DNA of 64,000 nt from Serinus canaria (Eukaryota; Chordata; Aves; Passeriformes; Fringillidae): NCBI RefSeq assembly GCF_022539315.1, contig NC_066329.1:8903072-8967071 (forward strand), written 5' to 3'. Positions 21,501 through 32,311 of this stretch are shown here, piece after piece; position 1 is the first letter of the stretch, and each line of letters begins with the position of its first letter. Under the pieces are notes generated by a model. The model did not search any database, was not told the origin of the DNA, and saw only the letters and a program-made list of their open reading frames with translations. Made by a program: the position numbers and the translations under genes.

Positions 21501-23873
21501 TTTCACATTTCTCACTGGTAAGTAGCTCCTTTTAAATATTTTTTTCCAAAATATTTCCTGCTCTTTTAGTTCTTACCTTAAGCCAAACCCAGCTCACATG
21601 TCTCTGGGTGTAACATTTATCCTCATGCTTAATGATCAAATGTATTTACTTAATATATTCTCATTTTGCAAAGGCAAATTGTTTTTTGCAAATTGTTGTG
21701 TAAGATGTTAGTGTCAGGAATTTGGAATTTGTGTATTGTTGAAAAAGTTGGATTGTTTTGGTTTGTTCTTTTTCACAAGATAAATGTATGATGTGACACT
21801 AACCCAGATTTCTGTGAAATGTGAGAGGAGTGAGGACCTAGTGTCTTGGGTTTTTCCAGTTATTGTAAGAGGGGTATCTACAAACACCTGTAAATTATGT
21901 AATTTCCATAACTTTATGGTGCAGTGCATTATTCAACAACCTAAGGGCAAAAATGTCACTGCCAAATAATATGAATGCTAGTTTTATCTAAAATAATTTG
22001 TCATCTTGTTTTATATTCAACTACTCCATCCACTGTGCTCACCAGTAACTGCCATTGCATCCCCAGTACACCACAAGGTGTGTTCTAATGCCAGGACCTC
22101 TGGGAAGTCAGTGCTCAGGGGTGAGGTGCTCAGGGTGACACAGATATGTCCCTGCAGGGGTCAGGAGTGGCCAGGGGCAGCCCTAGGCAGTTCTGTGATG
22201 CTGAGAGCCAAACCAGGCACAAAGCAGGGCTGGCAGTGCATGTTCTTTCCCACACAGTGTCCTGGTACTCTTCCCTTCCTCATGAACACCTTTTCTTCCT
22301 TCTGCTCCGAGCTGATCTTTTTTGGGTTCTGTGCACATTCCAGTTCTTTTGTTGCTCCTGTGCTTCATCTTCAGTAAATTTTTATAGTCAGGATCTCTGC
22401 TTTTGTTACTTTCTGTTACTCTCTGAATCCTCATCAGTGTCCTTCCAGAGTTCCTCTATCCCAGTCCATCTTTTTATCTGTTTATTTTCACTTGGTGGAT
22501 TCTGTCTCTGGCTGCTGGAGATGAGAAGCACCTCTGCTCCATGAAACATGCATCAGCTCATCAGTGCAGAGTAGGAAAGCATCCAGCCAGAGCCCTGTGA
22601 CCAACCTGTCTCATGCCTGTGTGAGGGTAGAGATGCCACACTGGGTACCCTGAGCAGTGATTCCATGCTGGAGCATCGTGGGCTTGGTAAAAATTCAAGC
22701 AGCATTATTTACAGCTGCTCTCCAGTTCCCAGGTCTCCTTGCCAAAAAGAAATACCATACCATGGCCAAACCCCCTGAGCTGTAGCTGGAGCTGGCCCTG
22801 GCCAGGGAGAGGCAGATCCTGGCCCTGCAGGTCATTCCTTGTCTCATACTAACCACAGCATGGCAGGTTCTGTGTGTGGAGCTCACCTTTTATTTCACTT
22901 CAGATGCGTAAGAAGGGTTCCGTTCGAGGCACTTTGGCTGCGGACGTCTAGAGGAGTTCTCTGTAGGTTCTGAGGCAAAGCAAGCTGTGTAAGTCAACTG
23001 CTGGATGCAAAAGGAGAAGAGGGATTAATGTTCTTTTGGATGGGAATTGCTAGCAGAAATCATCTTAATGCCCACATAACCCATGTGGGCCTTACCTTCC
23101 TCCTGCTCGGTAGCGGTGTGGTGATCAGCAGGTGGGGCTGACCCACGGTGCCCAGGACAGCAGGTGGGCACTGATGCAGGCACTAAGGCTGGGAGCAGAA
23201 TTCCTGCAGTGTTGGCCACCTGCCCTGGTGCCTGATGCTTGCCCAGTGCAGGCACCCCAGGTGTGGGATGTGCTGCTGTCGTGGCCATGGCGCTGAGCCC
23301 TGGCGCCCGCCCCTTCTGGGCTCCAGTCACGCAGGCCAGCATCGCTTTGCTGCACACACAGGAGCAAAGTGATCTCTGGACTTGGTCCACATCACTTAGG
23401 GAAGCTGTGGAGCATCACCTTCCAAGCACTTTCAGTTCTTAGAAATCCAGTTCTACCCAGAACACCAAACTGTGTCAGAGCTGTTAGTGCAGGAGCAGCT
23501 TCTCCAGGAGTTAGAGGCTCTTGGTGCTTGTGCCCAGCCCTTTGGTGCTGCTGTTCCTCACAGGGACTGGTGTAACATCCCAGCCCAAGGGTGTCACTTG
23601 CCACTGATCTGTGTGGGCTCCCCACTGAAAGGAGCTGCTCCCAGCCCTGGGGGCAGGTCCTAGCCAAGGACAGCTCCCACTGAGATTCCCTCAGGAGCCG
23701 GCATTGCTTTGGTGTGACTCTGAAGCCCCGTCCTGCTTTTCCCTGGAGATAATCTCCCTGTGTGTTTGGAGCTGTGTCTGAAGCAGCTGCTAATGCAGAA
23801 ATTGCCCTTCCTCTCTCCACAGCTGCGTAACCAAGGCCAAGTGAGGGGAACGAGTGCTGCCAATGACGAGTGA
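9543..23873 (+). CDS. PITPNB: PITPNB, phosphatidylinositol transfer protein beta (complete gene, exons joined)
   Basis: This class I PITP binds one phosphatidylinositol or phosphatidylcholine molecule in a closed StAR-like cavity and moves it between ER and Golgi membranes, supporting Golgi PI4P supply and retrograde traffic. The joined coding exons are 9543-9562, 10490-10520, 11363-11508, 12068-12159, 12287-12294, 13400-13474, 14620-14703, 18657-18734, 19203-19313 and 19829-19951 (256 codons). They are followed by either 22904-22951 (271 aa form) or 23823-23873 (272 aa form). All junctions are GT-AG and keep frame. The start [17 protein letters not shown], the GGGEG loop, [20 protein letters not shown], the membrane-inserting pair Trp202-Trp203 in KFKWWGLQ, and [15 protein letters not shown] are family hallmarks. 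Length equals the mammalian protein. The most divergent internal patch is ATDEECPKM (residues 182-190). Regulation is probably by a CpG-island promoter and by alternative C-terminal exons. Confidence 0.96.
9563..10489 (+). other. PITPNB: PITPNB intron 1
   Basis: The first half is CpG island and the second half ordinary AT-balanced DNA. It ends in a long pyrimidine tract and CAG at 10487-10489. No other feature was seen. Confidence 0.85.
10490..10520 (+). CDS. PITPNB: PITPNB exon 2
   Basis: This 31-nt exon completes Phe-7 and encodes [10 protein letters not shown]. It lies between TTCCAG and the donor GTATGT. Confidence 0.93.
10521..11362 (+). other. PITPNB: PITPNB intron 2
   Basis: Ordinary intron with no recognisable repeat or RNA gene. 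The acceptor CCCTTTGCAG ends at 11362. Confidence 0.8.
11363..11508 (+). CDS. PITPNB: PITPNB exon 3
   Basis: This 146-nt exon encodes residues 18-65 and two bases of Ser-66, beginning [20 protein letters not shown] and including [10 protein letters not shown], part of the lipid headgroup pocket. Donor GTGAGA. Confidence 0.94.
11509..12067 (+). other. PITPNB: PITPNB intron 3
   Basis: Ordinary 559-bp intron. No repeat or other gene was recognised. The acceptor TTCCCAG ends at 12067. Confidence 0.8.
12068..12159 (+). CDS. PITPNB: PITPNB exon 4
   Basis: This 92-nt exon encodes [14 protein letters not shown] and [14 protein letters not shown], ending with the first base of Ile-97. The donor is GTGAGT. 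The next intron is only 127 bp. Confidence 0.94.
12287..12294 (+). CDS. PITPNB: PITPNB exon 5, an 8-nt microexon
   Basis: TTGTGACA lies between the acceptor CACCAG (ending 12286) and the consensus donor GTGAGT (starting 12295). Joined to exon 4 (...ACA A) and exon 6 (AAT GAA...), it gives T-I-V-T-N-E, the expected family sequence between CRT and NEYMKDDF. Without it the frame is lost. A pyrimidine-rich stretch precedes it. Confidence 0.9.
12295..13399 (+). other. PITPNB: PITPNB intron 5
   Basis: A 1.1-kb intron without recognisable repeats or RNA genes. The acceptor TTCTCACAG ends at 13399. Confidence 0.8.
13400..13474 (+). CDS. PITPNB: PITPNB exon 6
   Basis: This 75-nt exon of 25 whole codons encodes [20 protein letters not shown] followed by GTTEN. 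Donor GTGAGT. Confidence 0.94.
13475..14619 (+). other. PITPNB: PITPNB intron 6
   Basis: Ordinary sequence, except that the acceptor tract is an uninterrupted run of 19 T at 14597-14615 followed by GCAG. Confidence 0.8.
14620..14703 (+). CDS. PITPNB: PITPNB exon 7
   Basis: This 84-nt exon of 28 codons begins [20 protein letters not shown] and ends DRTQVEPG. Donor GTAAGT. Confidence 0.94.
14704..18656 (+). other. PITPNB: PITPNB intron 7
   Basis: This is the largest PITPNB intron, about 4 kb, AT-leaning and without recognised transposons. No embedded tRNA or snoRNA could be supported by eye. Confidence 0.75.
18657..18734 (+). CDS. PITPNB: PITPNB exon 8
   Basis: This 78-nt exon encodes [20 protein letters not shown] and LGPNWK. 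The donor AAG|GTACTG is weak, lacking G at +5. Confidence 0.93.
18735..19202 (+). other. PITPNB: PITPNB intron 8, with an extremely AT-rich tract
   Basis: The first 300 bases are ordinary. From about 19040 to 19188 the sequence is almost only A and T (runs such as ATAAATTATTATATTATC), ending just before the exon 9 acceptor CCTAACAG. Confidence 0.8.
19203..19313 (+). CDS. PITPNB: PITPNB exon 9
   Basis: This 111-nt exon of 37 codons contains [20 protein letters not shown]. Trp202-Trp203 form the membrane-docking loop of PITP beta. Donor GTGAGT. Confidence 0.95.
19314..19828 (+). other. PITPNB: PITPNB intron 9
   Basis: Ordinary 515-bp intron. No feature was seen beyond the splice sites. Confidence 0.8.
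19829..19951 (+). CDS. PITPNB: PITPNB exon 10
   Basis: This 123-nt exon of 41 codons begins [20 protein letters not shown] and ends [10 protein letters not shown] (residue 256). It is the last exon common to both C-terminal forms. Donor GTAAGA. Confidence 0.95.
19952..22903 (+). other. PITPNB: PITPNB intron 10
   Basis: A 2.95-kb intron with a short (GT)n run at about 20028-20041. No gene or transposon was recognised. The acceptor TATTTCACTTCAG ends at 22903. Confidence 0.75.
22904..22951 (+). CDS. PITPNB: PITPNB exon 11, alternative C-terminus with Ser-262 (sp1 type)
   Basis: Sixteen codons after residue 256 read [15 protein letters not shown] and stop, matching the mammalian first isoform. 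Ser-262 falls in the position reported to be phosphorylated by PKC. A consensus donor GTAAGT at 22989 suggests that the exon is 22904-22988 and is spliced onto exon 12, so both forms would share one 3'UTR. No polyadenylation signal was seen right after it. Confidence 0.9.
   Translation: MRKKGSVRGTLAADV
22989..23822 (+). other. PITPNB: PITPNB intron between alternative C-terminal exons
   Basis: This stretch runs from the GTAAGT donor at 22989 to the acceptor CTCTCCACAG ending at 23822. It is moderately GC-rich with no recognisable gene. Minus-strand frames here (for example 23392-24045) look like chance. Confidence 0.65.
23823..23873 (+). CDS. PITPNB: PITPNB exon 12, alternative C-terminus with Gln-262 (sp2 type)
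   Basis: When spliced directly to exon 10, this exon reads [16 protein letters not shown] and stop, giving 272 residues. Position 262 is Gln, as reported for the mammalian second splice form that cannot be phosphorylated at this site. It also carries the shared 3'UTR. Confidence 0.9.
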   Translation: MRNQGQVRGTSAANDE

Positions 23874-25595
23874 CGCCGGACGGACGCCGGTGCCGGATCC
23901 TGGCTGTGTGTGTGGGTGCATGACTCTGTATATAACTACACACACACATGCAGACACAAGGGGTGGTTACAGTGTCTCTGGGTGCTATACCTGTCCTAGC
24001 AAAGATTCCAAGGAAACTTGCTTTCATTATGTATACCCCAAGCAAATAAAAAAATCAACTGAGTAGTGTCATTTAAAGGATGAATTTTGCTAACTGGTAT
24101 GTTCATGAATGTCAATACTGGACCAATTTCTGCCCTACTTGTTTTCTCTCCTGTCCAAGTCACTCTGCTCTAACTTGCCCATCTCTCATTGTAAAGGAAC
24201 ACTCAAACAAGTTAATTTCAGTTTTATGTCTTCCCTATGTGATGAGTTTTTGGAATAGGAACAATGAATGTATTTATAGCTATTTATTTCTGGATTGTCA
24301 TTATCCTCTAGTCAAATCAGCAAAAAAAAAAATTTCTATTAGTGGAAATTGGAAGACTTTTACTGTTGAATAAGTTTAACCCAAACTTTACCCACTCACT
24401 GATTTAAAAGGAAAAAAATCATGTTTTATTGGACTTTTGTACATTGAAATGCTAACAGTTTTCTTCATTAAAATTGGCAAGACTAAGGAAAAATGGCTTG
24501 TGATTTATAAAGTAATTTGCAACTTGAAATTTTTCAGAACCTGCTTTTTAGACAAGTACACTGACAGTACCTCTAGAGCATTTTCCAGTGTATCTTAGGC
24601 TGGGCAGTGAGGACAGGCTCAGCCCTTCCTTCCAGGAATACTCCTGCCAGTGCAGTGGCTGTTTTCCAGAGCTTCCTTTTGGAAGCCATGCAAGCATTCT
24701 GGATATCACACACAGCAATGGAACATAATTGTGATTTTATGTTGGAAATACACTTTGGGAGATGTAGACTTTGAGATATGCTGACAGTTTCAGTTGTAGC
24801 CCCTGACACACTTCCCTGCTGTCTGTGAGGGGCTGATGTGTTAGAGCCCCTGGGATAACAGATACCTCCTGTAGGAAACTCCATAGGGAAAAGGTCTTCA
24901 GCATGTTTGAGGAACCGTTCAGAGCACATAACAGGGGAACATGAACCTAATGTTTGTTAGATCAAAGTATTTTTAAAAGCACTAGTTAGATAAAGATCTA
25001 TTAATGCCTGGTTTCTTCCCAGCACTCTTGGCAGGGCAAGCCTTGCCTGACTTCCCAGGAGGGATCTGATTTCTGTTACCATCAGTGACAAAACATTCCT
25101 GCACTGGCAGCAGGGGCCAGGTGTGCTGTGCACCTTGTCCTGGTGCTGGGCATGCTGGCACTGCCACACCTGCCTGGTGCTGGTGCCTCACCTGAGTGCT
25201 GCACCAGCCACCCTCCAGCCCCACAGTAATTATGTGTTTGGTTTCCTTTCTGGGTTAGTTCAGTGGTTAATTGTCCTGTACCACCTGGAGGTTGGGTTGG
25301 TAAATGCAGAGGTCATTGAAGTACCCCTGGAACCACACACAGAGGTCATTGAGTACCCCTGGAACCCAAGGGCTCAGGTCACAGTGCTGGAGTTTGTGTC
25401 CTGCCATTTTTAATGTGTTGCAATGCAAAGGGAAAGGGGCCCTGTGACTTCCATGGATTTGGACTAGTTGTGAAAATTTGAGAGATTCTTGTAGTGAATG
25501 TACAATGTTTTGTTTCCTTTGGCAGTCTCTGGTGCAACTGACAAGTAAAGCAGGCAATGAAATTTAATTAAATAAATTTGATCATAAAAAGCTCT
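23874..25595 (+). other. PITPNB: PITPNB 3'UTR with alternative polyadenylation signals
   Basis: AATAAA occurs at 24045-24050 and 25571-25576, and ATTAAA at 24467-24472, suggesting a short and a long 3'UTR. A perfect Pumilio element, TGTATATA, lies at 23927-23934. AU-rich TATTTAT motifs lie at 24271-24289. An imperfect two-copy tandem repeat of about 33 bp is at 25309-25370. The 3' ends are inferred from signals only. Confidence 0.65.
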
Positions 25596-28500
25596 GTCTC
25601 TTATCTCAGGCACTGACATTTTGCTCCTGAGCTGGTGTTTGGGGTCCCAAAGGCTGCTCTCACTCGGGGCTGGGTTTGGTTTGGGATTTCAGGCTGAGTA
25701 GCACCTGGAACCTTGGCACAGCTGAGCTGGGAGGACTCTGTGCTGTGGCTGCCCACTGTCAGGTGCTGGGCTGGCAGAGGTGGGACTGGGCATGAGGAGG
25801 GGCTGCAGCTGGGAGGTGCCTCCCACAGGGCATCAGAGGTGCTGAGGGGCTCCTGGGTGTCCCTCCCTGGGGTCCCATTCCTGGGCTGGCTGAGCTGTGG
25901 GCCCAGTGCTGGCTCTGGGGCAGGGTTCTGCCTCCTCAGCTCATGCAATCACCTGCTGCAAAGCTTGTACAGCTCCTTTGGTAAATGCAGAATTGAATTC
26001 TGTCTTCACTACCAGCTTGTTAAGCTTCCAGATGGTGAACCAACAGGAAGCAGTGGAAGTGTAACGTAGTTTTGATGTAATGGATATGTAAACGTGATAG
26101 TTACTCACTGCAATAGACTGCTGGGAACCATATTCCAGCAGTAACCTTTGAAATCCATCACTTGGCTGTACACAAGTGTGATCTAAAGGAGACTTGTAAG
26201 GAATTTGCTTTTTTTCTGGAGGATTTTTAATCCCTGAAGAGAAAGGAGAATGATTTCTGTCTATTACCTTTACATGTAGACTGAGAAATGTCAGGAAAAA
26301 AAATCTGCTGAGATTTTGGGTCTTTTGGGATTTTCCACCCTCAGGCCTTTCTAAATACTCTGAGCAATCTGAAAATGGCCTGTAAGACAACTTTACATTT
26401 CCAAGCCTCAGTTGATGCAGCTATGTTTAGGAGCTCTATCATGTCCTTGAAATGCAGTGCCATGATTTCATGGCAAAATCTGAAGCACGGGGCTGTTGCT
26501 GTGGTTTTAATTCAGTTCATATGATCTAAGAGTCTTCTCCATTGAATTCTGTCTTGATGAAGTCATTGGGAAAATATTTTCTTTGAAGTTTTGTAACTTT
26601 TAATGAAAGACTTTCTACTTGCTTGAATTTATATGAAAAATTAATTTTAATCAACAGCATATAATTGTCAGGAAGCAGAGATTATCCAGAGTGATGGCTG
26701 CAGACATTTTATTCCTGGGAGCCTTCTCCTCTCCTTGTTGCCTGCTGTGGGCAGAGTTCAGTGTGCAAACCCTACCACAGTTCTGGCACAGTAGTTTTAA
26801 AGATCATGATGATAATGGGTCAAGCACAGGTTTTGGAGGCAAATTTTCAATTGCTTCCACCTGAGGCATCACCTGCATGAGGACCCTTCATGTGAGTTAA
26901 GTGAAATCCTGTGTTGCTCAGCAGAGGCTATTTGAGGTCCCAGCCCCTGGCAGCAGAGCCAGGAGGGTGTCTCATGTGAGGGGAGGTGATTTCTTTGCAG
27001 TACACCTGGAGACAGAGTCTGGAGGTCTTTCTGCCACTGCCCTGTGCTGTTTTTTGCTGGTATGCTGGTAGTTGTTCTGATTCTTGTAGTCACTTTGTTT
27101 GGTGCTCTTTCCCCACTTTTGTTAGTTATGCTGTATTTTTTAAAAACCTCTCAGCAGGCACCAGCACAGCCCCATATGTGCTGCTGTTACTCTTTAGGGA
27201 CAATATCTGCTGTCCATGCTTCAGAGCAGCTTTGGATTTCTTATTGCTATAAGCACAGGAAGTTCAAATTTAATTTTAAAACTTTATTCATCAGGTTGGA
27301 GACATGTTTCTTTCCTGAGCCTTATCTACCTTTATTCTTTAATTTTTCTCTCTAAAATTACATGGCTTTCTGGTTTAGAATTGCATATCCAAGACACACA
27401 AGAAATTTGAGGTATTAGTTGAACCTGAACTATAGAGCTTCTTCAGTCCCAGCTAAAATCTTGATATGTTTATTTACCAAATTTCTGTTTTATAAGCTTG
27501 GCTTTAGCACCCTGTTGAACAACACTAATGCTGTTGCTCCTTTTGCAAAAGACTTTGTCTTCCTTGTTTCTCACACGGTCCAAGGTAAATTAAAGGAATG
27601 TGATTATCAGGACTTCTGAAAAACCCAGTAGTCACTAGCTAAACTGCACCATAAAAAGAACTGAGCCACACCAACATGGGAAGTCCCTGAAAAAGGCTGG
27701 GAGCAAAATGACCATAATTGAAATCTGAAAGCAGCAACTTCATAAAGAAGTAAGCGAAGAGGCGGCTCTTTGTAAATGATGATCTAAAAAGTGTTCTGGG
27801 TTGTGAGACCTCATTTCAAATGTATTCATTAAATAATATTTGAATCATTTAACAGTTTGAACTCTACTGCACTGCTAATATCTTCAGGGGATTTTTTTTC
27901 TTCAGTAACAAAGGTGCCTTTGTTCCCGCTCAGTGCTCGGGCTGTGCCTTGGATATTAGTTGGAAACCTGATCACCCAACATCACTCCGAGGCTGCGAGT
28001 ACAATGTGAGTCGTCTGCAACCCGGATTAAATCAGGCCCTTTGTACAGATGCTGAGGGGCCGTGCTGGTGGAGGAGCGATGGTTAGGGGCAGCAGGAGAT
28101 CGTTAACCCTTTGTGCCTCTGGTAGGGACACGGGAGGTTTGGGCGAGGCCAGGGGCAGCCGGGCCAGCTGTGAGGAGCAGCCAGTAGTGCTGGATAATTC
28201 CTGCTGGAAAGCAAATAGCAAATCATTGTTTAGGCAGGGCAGGTGAATTCATGCTGCTGGACAGGGTGCTCGATGCCTTGGGATGCCTCTTCCCTACAGT
28301 GTGTGGGCAGGGGCACTTGATTTAAATTGGAAAAGTCAGGACTGTGAGCCAAGGTTGACCAGTGGCTCAGGAACGCACATTGTGCTGTTAAACCTTATGA
28401 AGTAACGTGATAGATAGCAAACACAGGAGCAGCTGTATTTGCCTGGTGGTTTGAGTTCTGGGCCCTGTGGTCTCGAGCATCTGTCACCCCAGGATGTGCA

Positions 28501-31500
28501 GTGTGTTCTCCAGCAGAGCCAGGAGGTCAGGGGACGAAGGCAGGGAGCCCTGGAGCATGTCCCCAGCCCTGAGGGCTGGAATGGGATGGATGGCAGAGGT
28601 CACAGGGCACTGAGGAATGTGGGGGATGCTCAGACACACAGCCCTGGGGGAGGTTCTTCAGGAGAAGCCAGCCTGGTCCCCAGGGATGGGGGTGACCTCC
28701 TGAGAACCAGTGACTTCCAAACCCACACCAGTGGCCCTGCTGTGCGCAGTGCTGTCCGGGCAGGATGGGACCGCAGTGTGTGACATCCCAGGGGATGGCA
28801 GGATGAGGAGAGGAACCACCAAGGCAAGTGCTCTCCTGAAGCTAATACTTAGGGGAAATTAAGTCATCAGGACTTTATAAAACACCCTCTGGCTCTCTCC
28901 TTTCACAGTAATTCAATTTATAAGATGATGAAAAATGAATTAACTTTGGTGGTTTTCTGGCATCACCCACAGTGAGCCAGACTTTCCAGATGCTCAAAGA
29001 TTGTTCTGGCTCCACCACACCTATATAAATTCCCACCTGGTTCAAGTTCAGGAAAACAGCAGAACAAAGTTGGTCACACAAACTCCCACCATAAAACACT
29101 GAGGAGAGTTAAACACCAATTAGCCATACAGAGAGGTGCCATTTTGTTATTTATGTTTCACTGAGCTATTTTAGGAAATGTAAAACTTTTACTTTTCCTG
29201 TAGTCAAACTAATTCACTACTTCTGTCTATTTCTGTTGTGCTATATATATAAATTGCTTTAGGGTTTCCTATGTTTTTACTAATGCACACTCTCAGTGTT
29301 GTATGGTTTTTAGGACTATCCTGTTTTCCAGTCATCCATATTATATGTTCAATCAAAACATATTTTTGGTGTTCATTATATGTACACCAAAGTACCCCAT
29401 GTGCTGCAAAAATTTTCACCAAAGTGGTATTAACAGCACCCAATATACTAAATCGGAAAAAAAAAAAAAGGCTGTTTGCTGTTTGGAGCAATGGAAAACT
29501 CTACTGATATTGTGAAAATATCATGAACCCAAACAGGAAAGATACGCAGCTTAAGGTTGCAGCCATGTAAAGGAACTAGAACCAATTGAACCAACCTTGC
29601 AGAAGAACCAAACAGGAAAATCCCTGTGAAGGGACAAGTTCTAAAATTGCTGTCTACTCCTATGGGAAATGACTGAGGTGGTTTCAGTCCCTTAACTCTG
29701 TTTATTCAGCTATGCATTTTTAAAAATGAGAAGCAGTAAAGCATCTGAAGGGATTTGGTTCAGTCTTTCAGAAACCATATTGTTGGTAAAACTAAGCATG
29801 AAATTTTTACACCAGCAAGGTGAACTTCCCAGAAACTGAATGCAAATCAGGTTTTGCAGATGAAATTGTCTTTAATCTCAATTACGAACCATGTCACCTC
29901 CAGACACTCAAGCAGGGAAGGACAAGGGGTGGCAGAGGACAGATCACCGGCAGTGCCTACATGCTGCTTTTTAGCTGTGCCTCCCAGCTCAGCAGTGTGA
30001 CCGTGTTGGCAGCAAATCCCTGTGAGGCACCATGTGCAGGGCAGGTCCGCCTGCTCTGGGCACAGCTGGGTCTTGGGACCTGCCCAGAACAGAGCCCTTC
30101 CTCACCCAAAACCCCTTCTGTTCTCAGGAGCTCGAGCAGATGCACACAGACAGACAGACAGACACATCCATCCCCTGCGGAGCGCCGCCCTCCCTCGGGA
30201 GCTGGCTCTGCGCTCCCCGCACTCACAAGCTCCTCTAATGATTTTACACATTTGCCTCCTGCGTCTGTTCCACCACCACCTTCGCTGCAGTTTGAGAGAC
30301 AGGAGATGCAATAGTTTCCCTAAACTGTTCCAGGCAGAAATGCTGAAAACTTCCCTGAAAATGTCAGCTGCCAGATTTGGAGACCTGTCCTTCAAGATAT
30401 TACAATTCCTTTGTACAGGGATACACCGAATATCCCTGCTAGGAAGGGAAATCCTAGCCAGGAAAAACCCATCAGCTCTTTTGTGAAGAGGCTGTTGGGA
30501 GCCTCATCTCCGGGGACAGAGCCCATCACGGGGCTGTGTGACACGGAGCAGGCGTTGGTGGCAGCACGGGGGACAAGGAAGTGGCTACAAATGAAGTACC
30601 TGGAGCTGCCCTAAAGACAGGACACCTTTGGAGAGCTGGGAGTGCAAACACCGCAGAGAAGTGTTCCCTCCGTGTCAGGGTTTAAGAGGCTCTTGCTAAG
30701 GGCTGGCTGAGCTAAAGTGTCTTGAGCATATGGGCTTATTTTGTGCAGTTTCTGTGGTGGTTTCTTCGTTAGATTTTCAGTGGTAATGAGCCCACACAGT
30801 AGATTGCTGGAGGGAGAAAAAATCATTCTGAATAGGTTTGCTGAATAATTATGAACTGAGCTGAACTCTTACATTTGCTTACTAATTGTATGGTCCGTGA
30901 TGTTTTATGTATGATGCATTCATTTTGTTAAAAAGGATTTTTTTTTCTTTTTTTTTTGCTGAGCAGCAACTTTTCTAAGTGCAAGTTAAACTGCCACAGT
31001 GGAAAGAGCTGGATTTAAGTCTGATGAATTGATGTTGTTTGAATTATTTTTTTTAAACATCAGTCCCACTATTTGGTTTTCAGAGCTTGCAATATGAAAC
31101 CCAAAATTGTGCTATTGTCTGGAGAGTTGAAATAAATGAATCCCCTCAACTTTGGATTTGGCAGGCACAATTACTATTGTTAATTTAGAAAATAATCCCC
31201 AGCAGCTACAACTATTTAAATAATGCCTTTCCTTGCTTCCCCCAAGATGACCAAAACCCCAAGAATGAAAGTAAAAATATGTTTTGTAAAATACACTTTT
31301 CACTGTTTGGTCTGATTGAGAGAGGCTTCCTTCTCCTTGGCTGGGGGCTGTGACCCTTTGTGACATGGTTGACCTGACAGTGCTGGCTGGCCCCAGCCCA
31401 GGGCCATGCTCCCACCAGTGCTCCCAGCTCTGTACTGGACCCCAGGAGCTGTGGGCCAGGTTGGCAGTCCCAGAGCACCTCTCATGTTAGAAACAGGCTG

Positions 31501-31750
31501 AGCAACCTTCCCACATGCACACCACGGGCCAGCAGAACCTTGCAGCTGGTGTCCGACCTTGCCATTCCAAGCAGCTCAGTTTTTACTGCCAGAATACTTC
31601 AGCTGAGATTATTTCCATGTTTGCCATTGTCCAGTTATGGACACCATGTGGCTCCCACCAAAGTCCACAGAAGGAGTGGTGCTGGGCGAGCTGGGCCAAG
31701 CCATGGGTGGGGATGAGACTTCAGCAAGATTGACTTTTCCAGCGAGGCTG
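25596..31750. other. Intergenic region between PITPNB and MN1
   Basis: No supported gene in about 6 kb. Two CpG-retaining, repeat-free stretches (about 27900-28050 and 30160-30320) look like conserved non-coding elements. A (CAGA)n microsatellite lies at 30143-30164, and short homopolymer runs lie near 29458-29470 and 30938-30958. Open frames in it show no family features. Confidence 0.6.
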
Positions 31751-32299
31751 GGGTGGCTCTGGAGGGAGCGGGGCTGAGCCGCTGGTGCAGCGCACGGACT
31801 GGAGGTGCGGGGTGCAGCCCCGGGGACGATGTCGCCGCTGGGCTAAGGCCGCTCTGTGCCCACGGCGAGGAGAGGCTTGAGAGGGAGCGGCGGCATCCCG
31901 GGGAGGTGGGCTGCCCGCCCAGGGCCCCCAGAAAAGCGGCAGGACGGGCCGGGGAAGGGAGTGGCGGCGGCACCGGTGCCCCAAGACGAATCCATGCAGT
32001 CGCTCCCGGCGACTCCGCCCGGCATACCCCGCACCCGACCCTGCCCTTTCGCGGCGAGGAATGCTCGCGGGTCCCGACCCGCCGCGTCCGGCCCGACTGC
32101 CCACCGCCGGGACGGAACGGGGGCTCTCCGACCGCCGTCAGGGCGAAGGAGGGGCGCGGGCACGAACCGGGGCACAGAGCGGGCCCTGTCTGCCCGGCGG
32201 GGACGCGGACCGGGACCTCTCCGGCCGGCGGGGACACGGAGCGGGGTACGGAGCGGGGCCTCTCCGCCCGGCGGGGGTGCGGCGGAGCCCTGGCGGGCG

Positions 32300-32311
32300 C
32301 CAGGGGGCGCT
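32300..32311 (+). promoter_or_regulatory. Strong CTCF-like motif upstream of MN1
   Basis: CCAGGGGGCGCT is an exact match to the CTCF core consensus as I recall it. It lies in the upstream CpG block, about 1.5 kb before the MN1 start codon. Confidence 0.6.

Noticed and set aside
23392..24045. 217-codon minus-strand open frame across the PITPNB 3' end
   Set aside because: It overlaps the PITPNB terminal exon and 3'UTR antisense and shows no family features.
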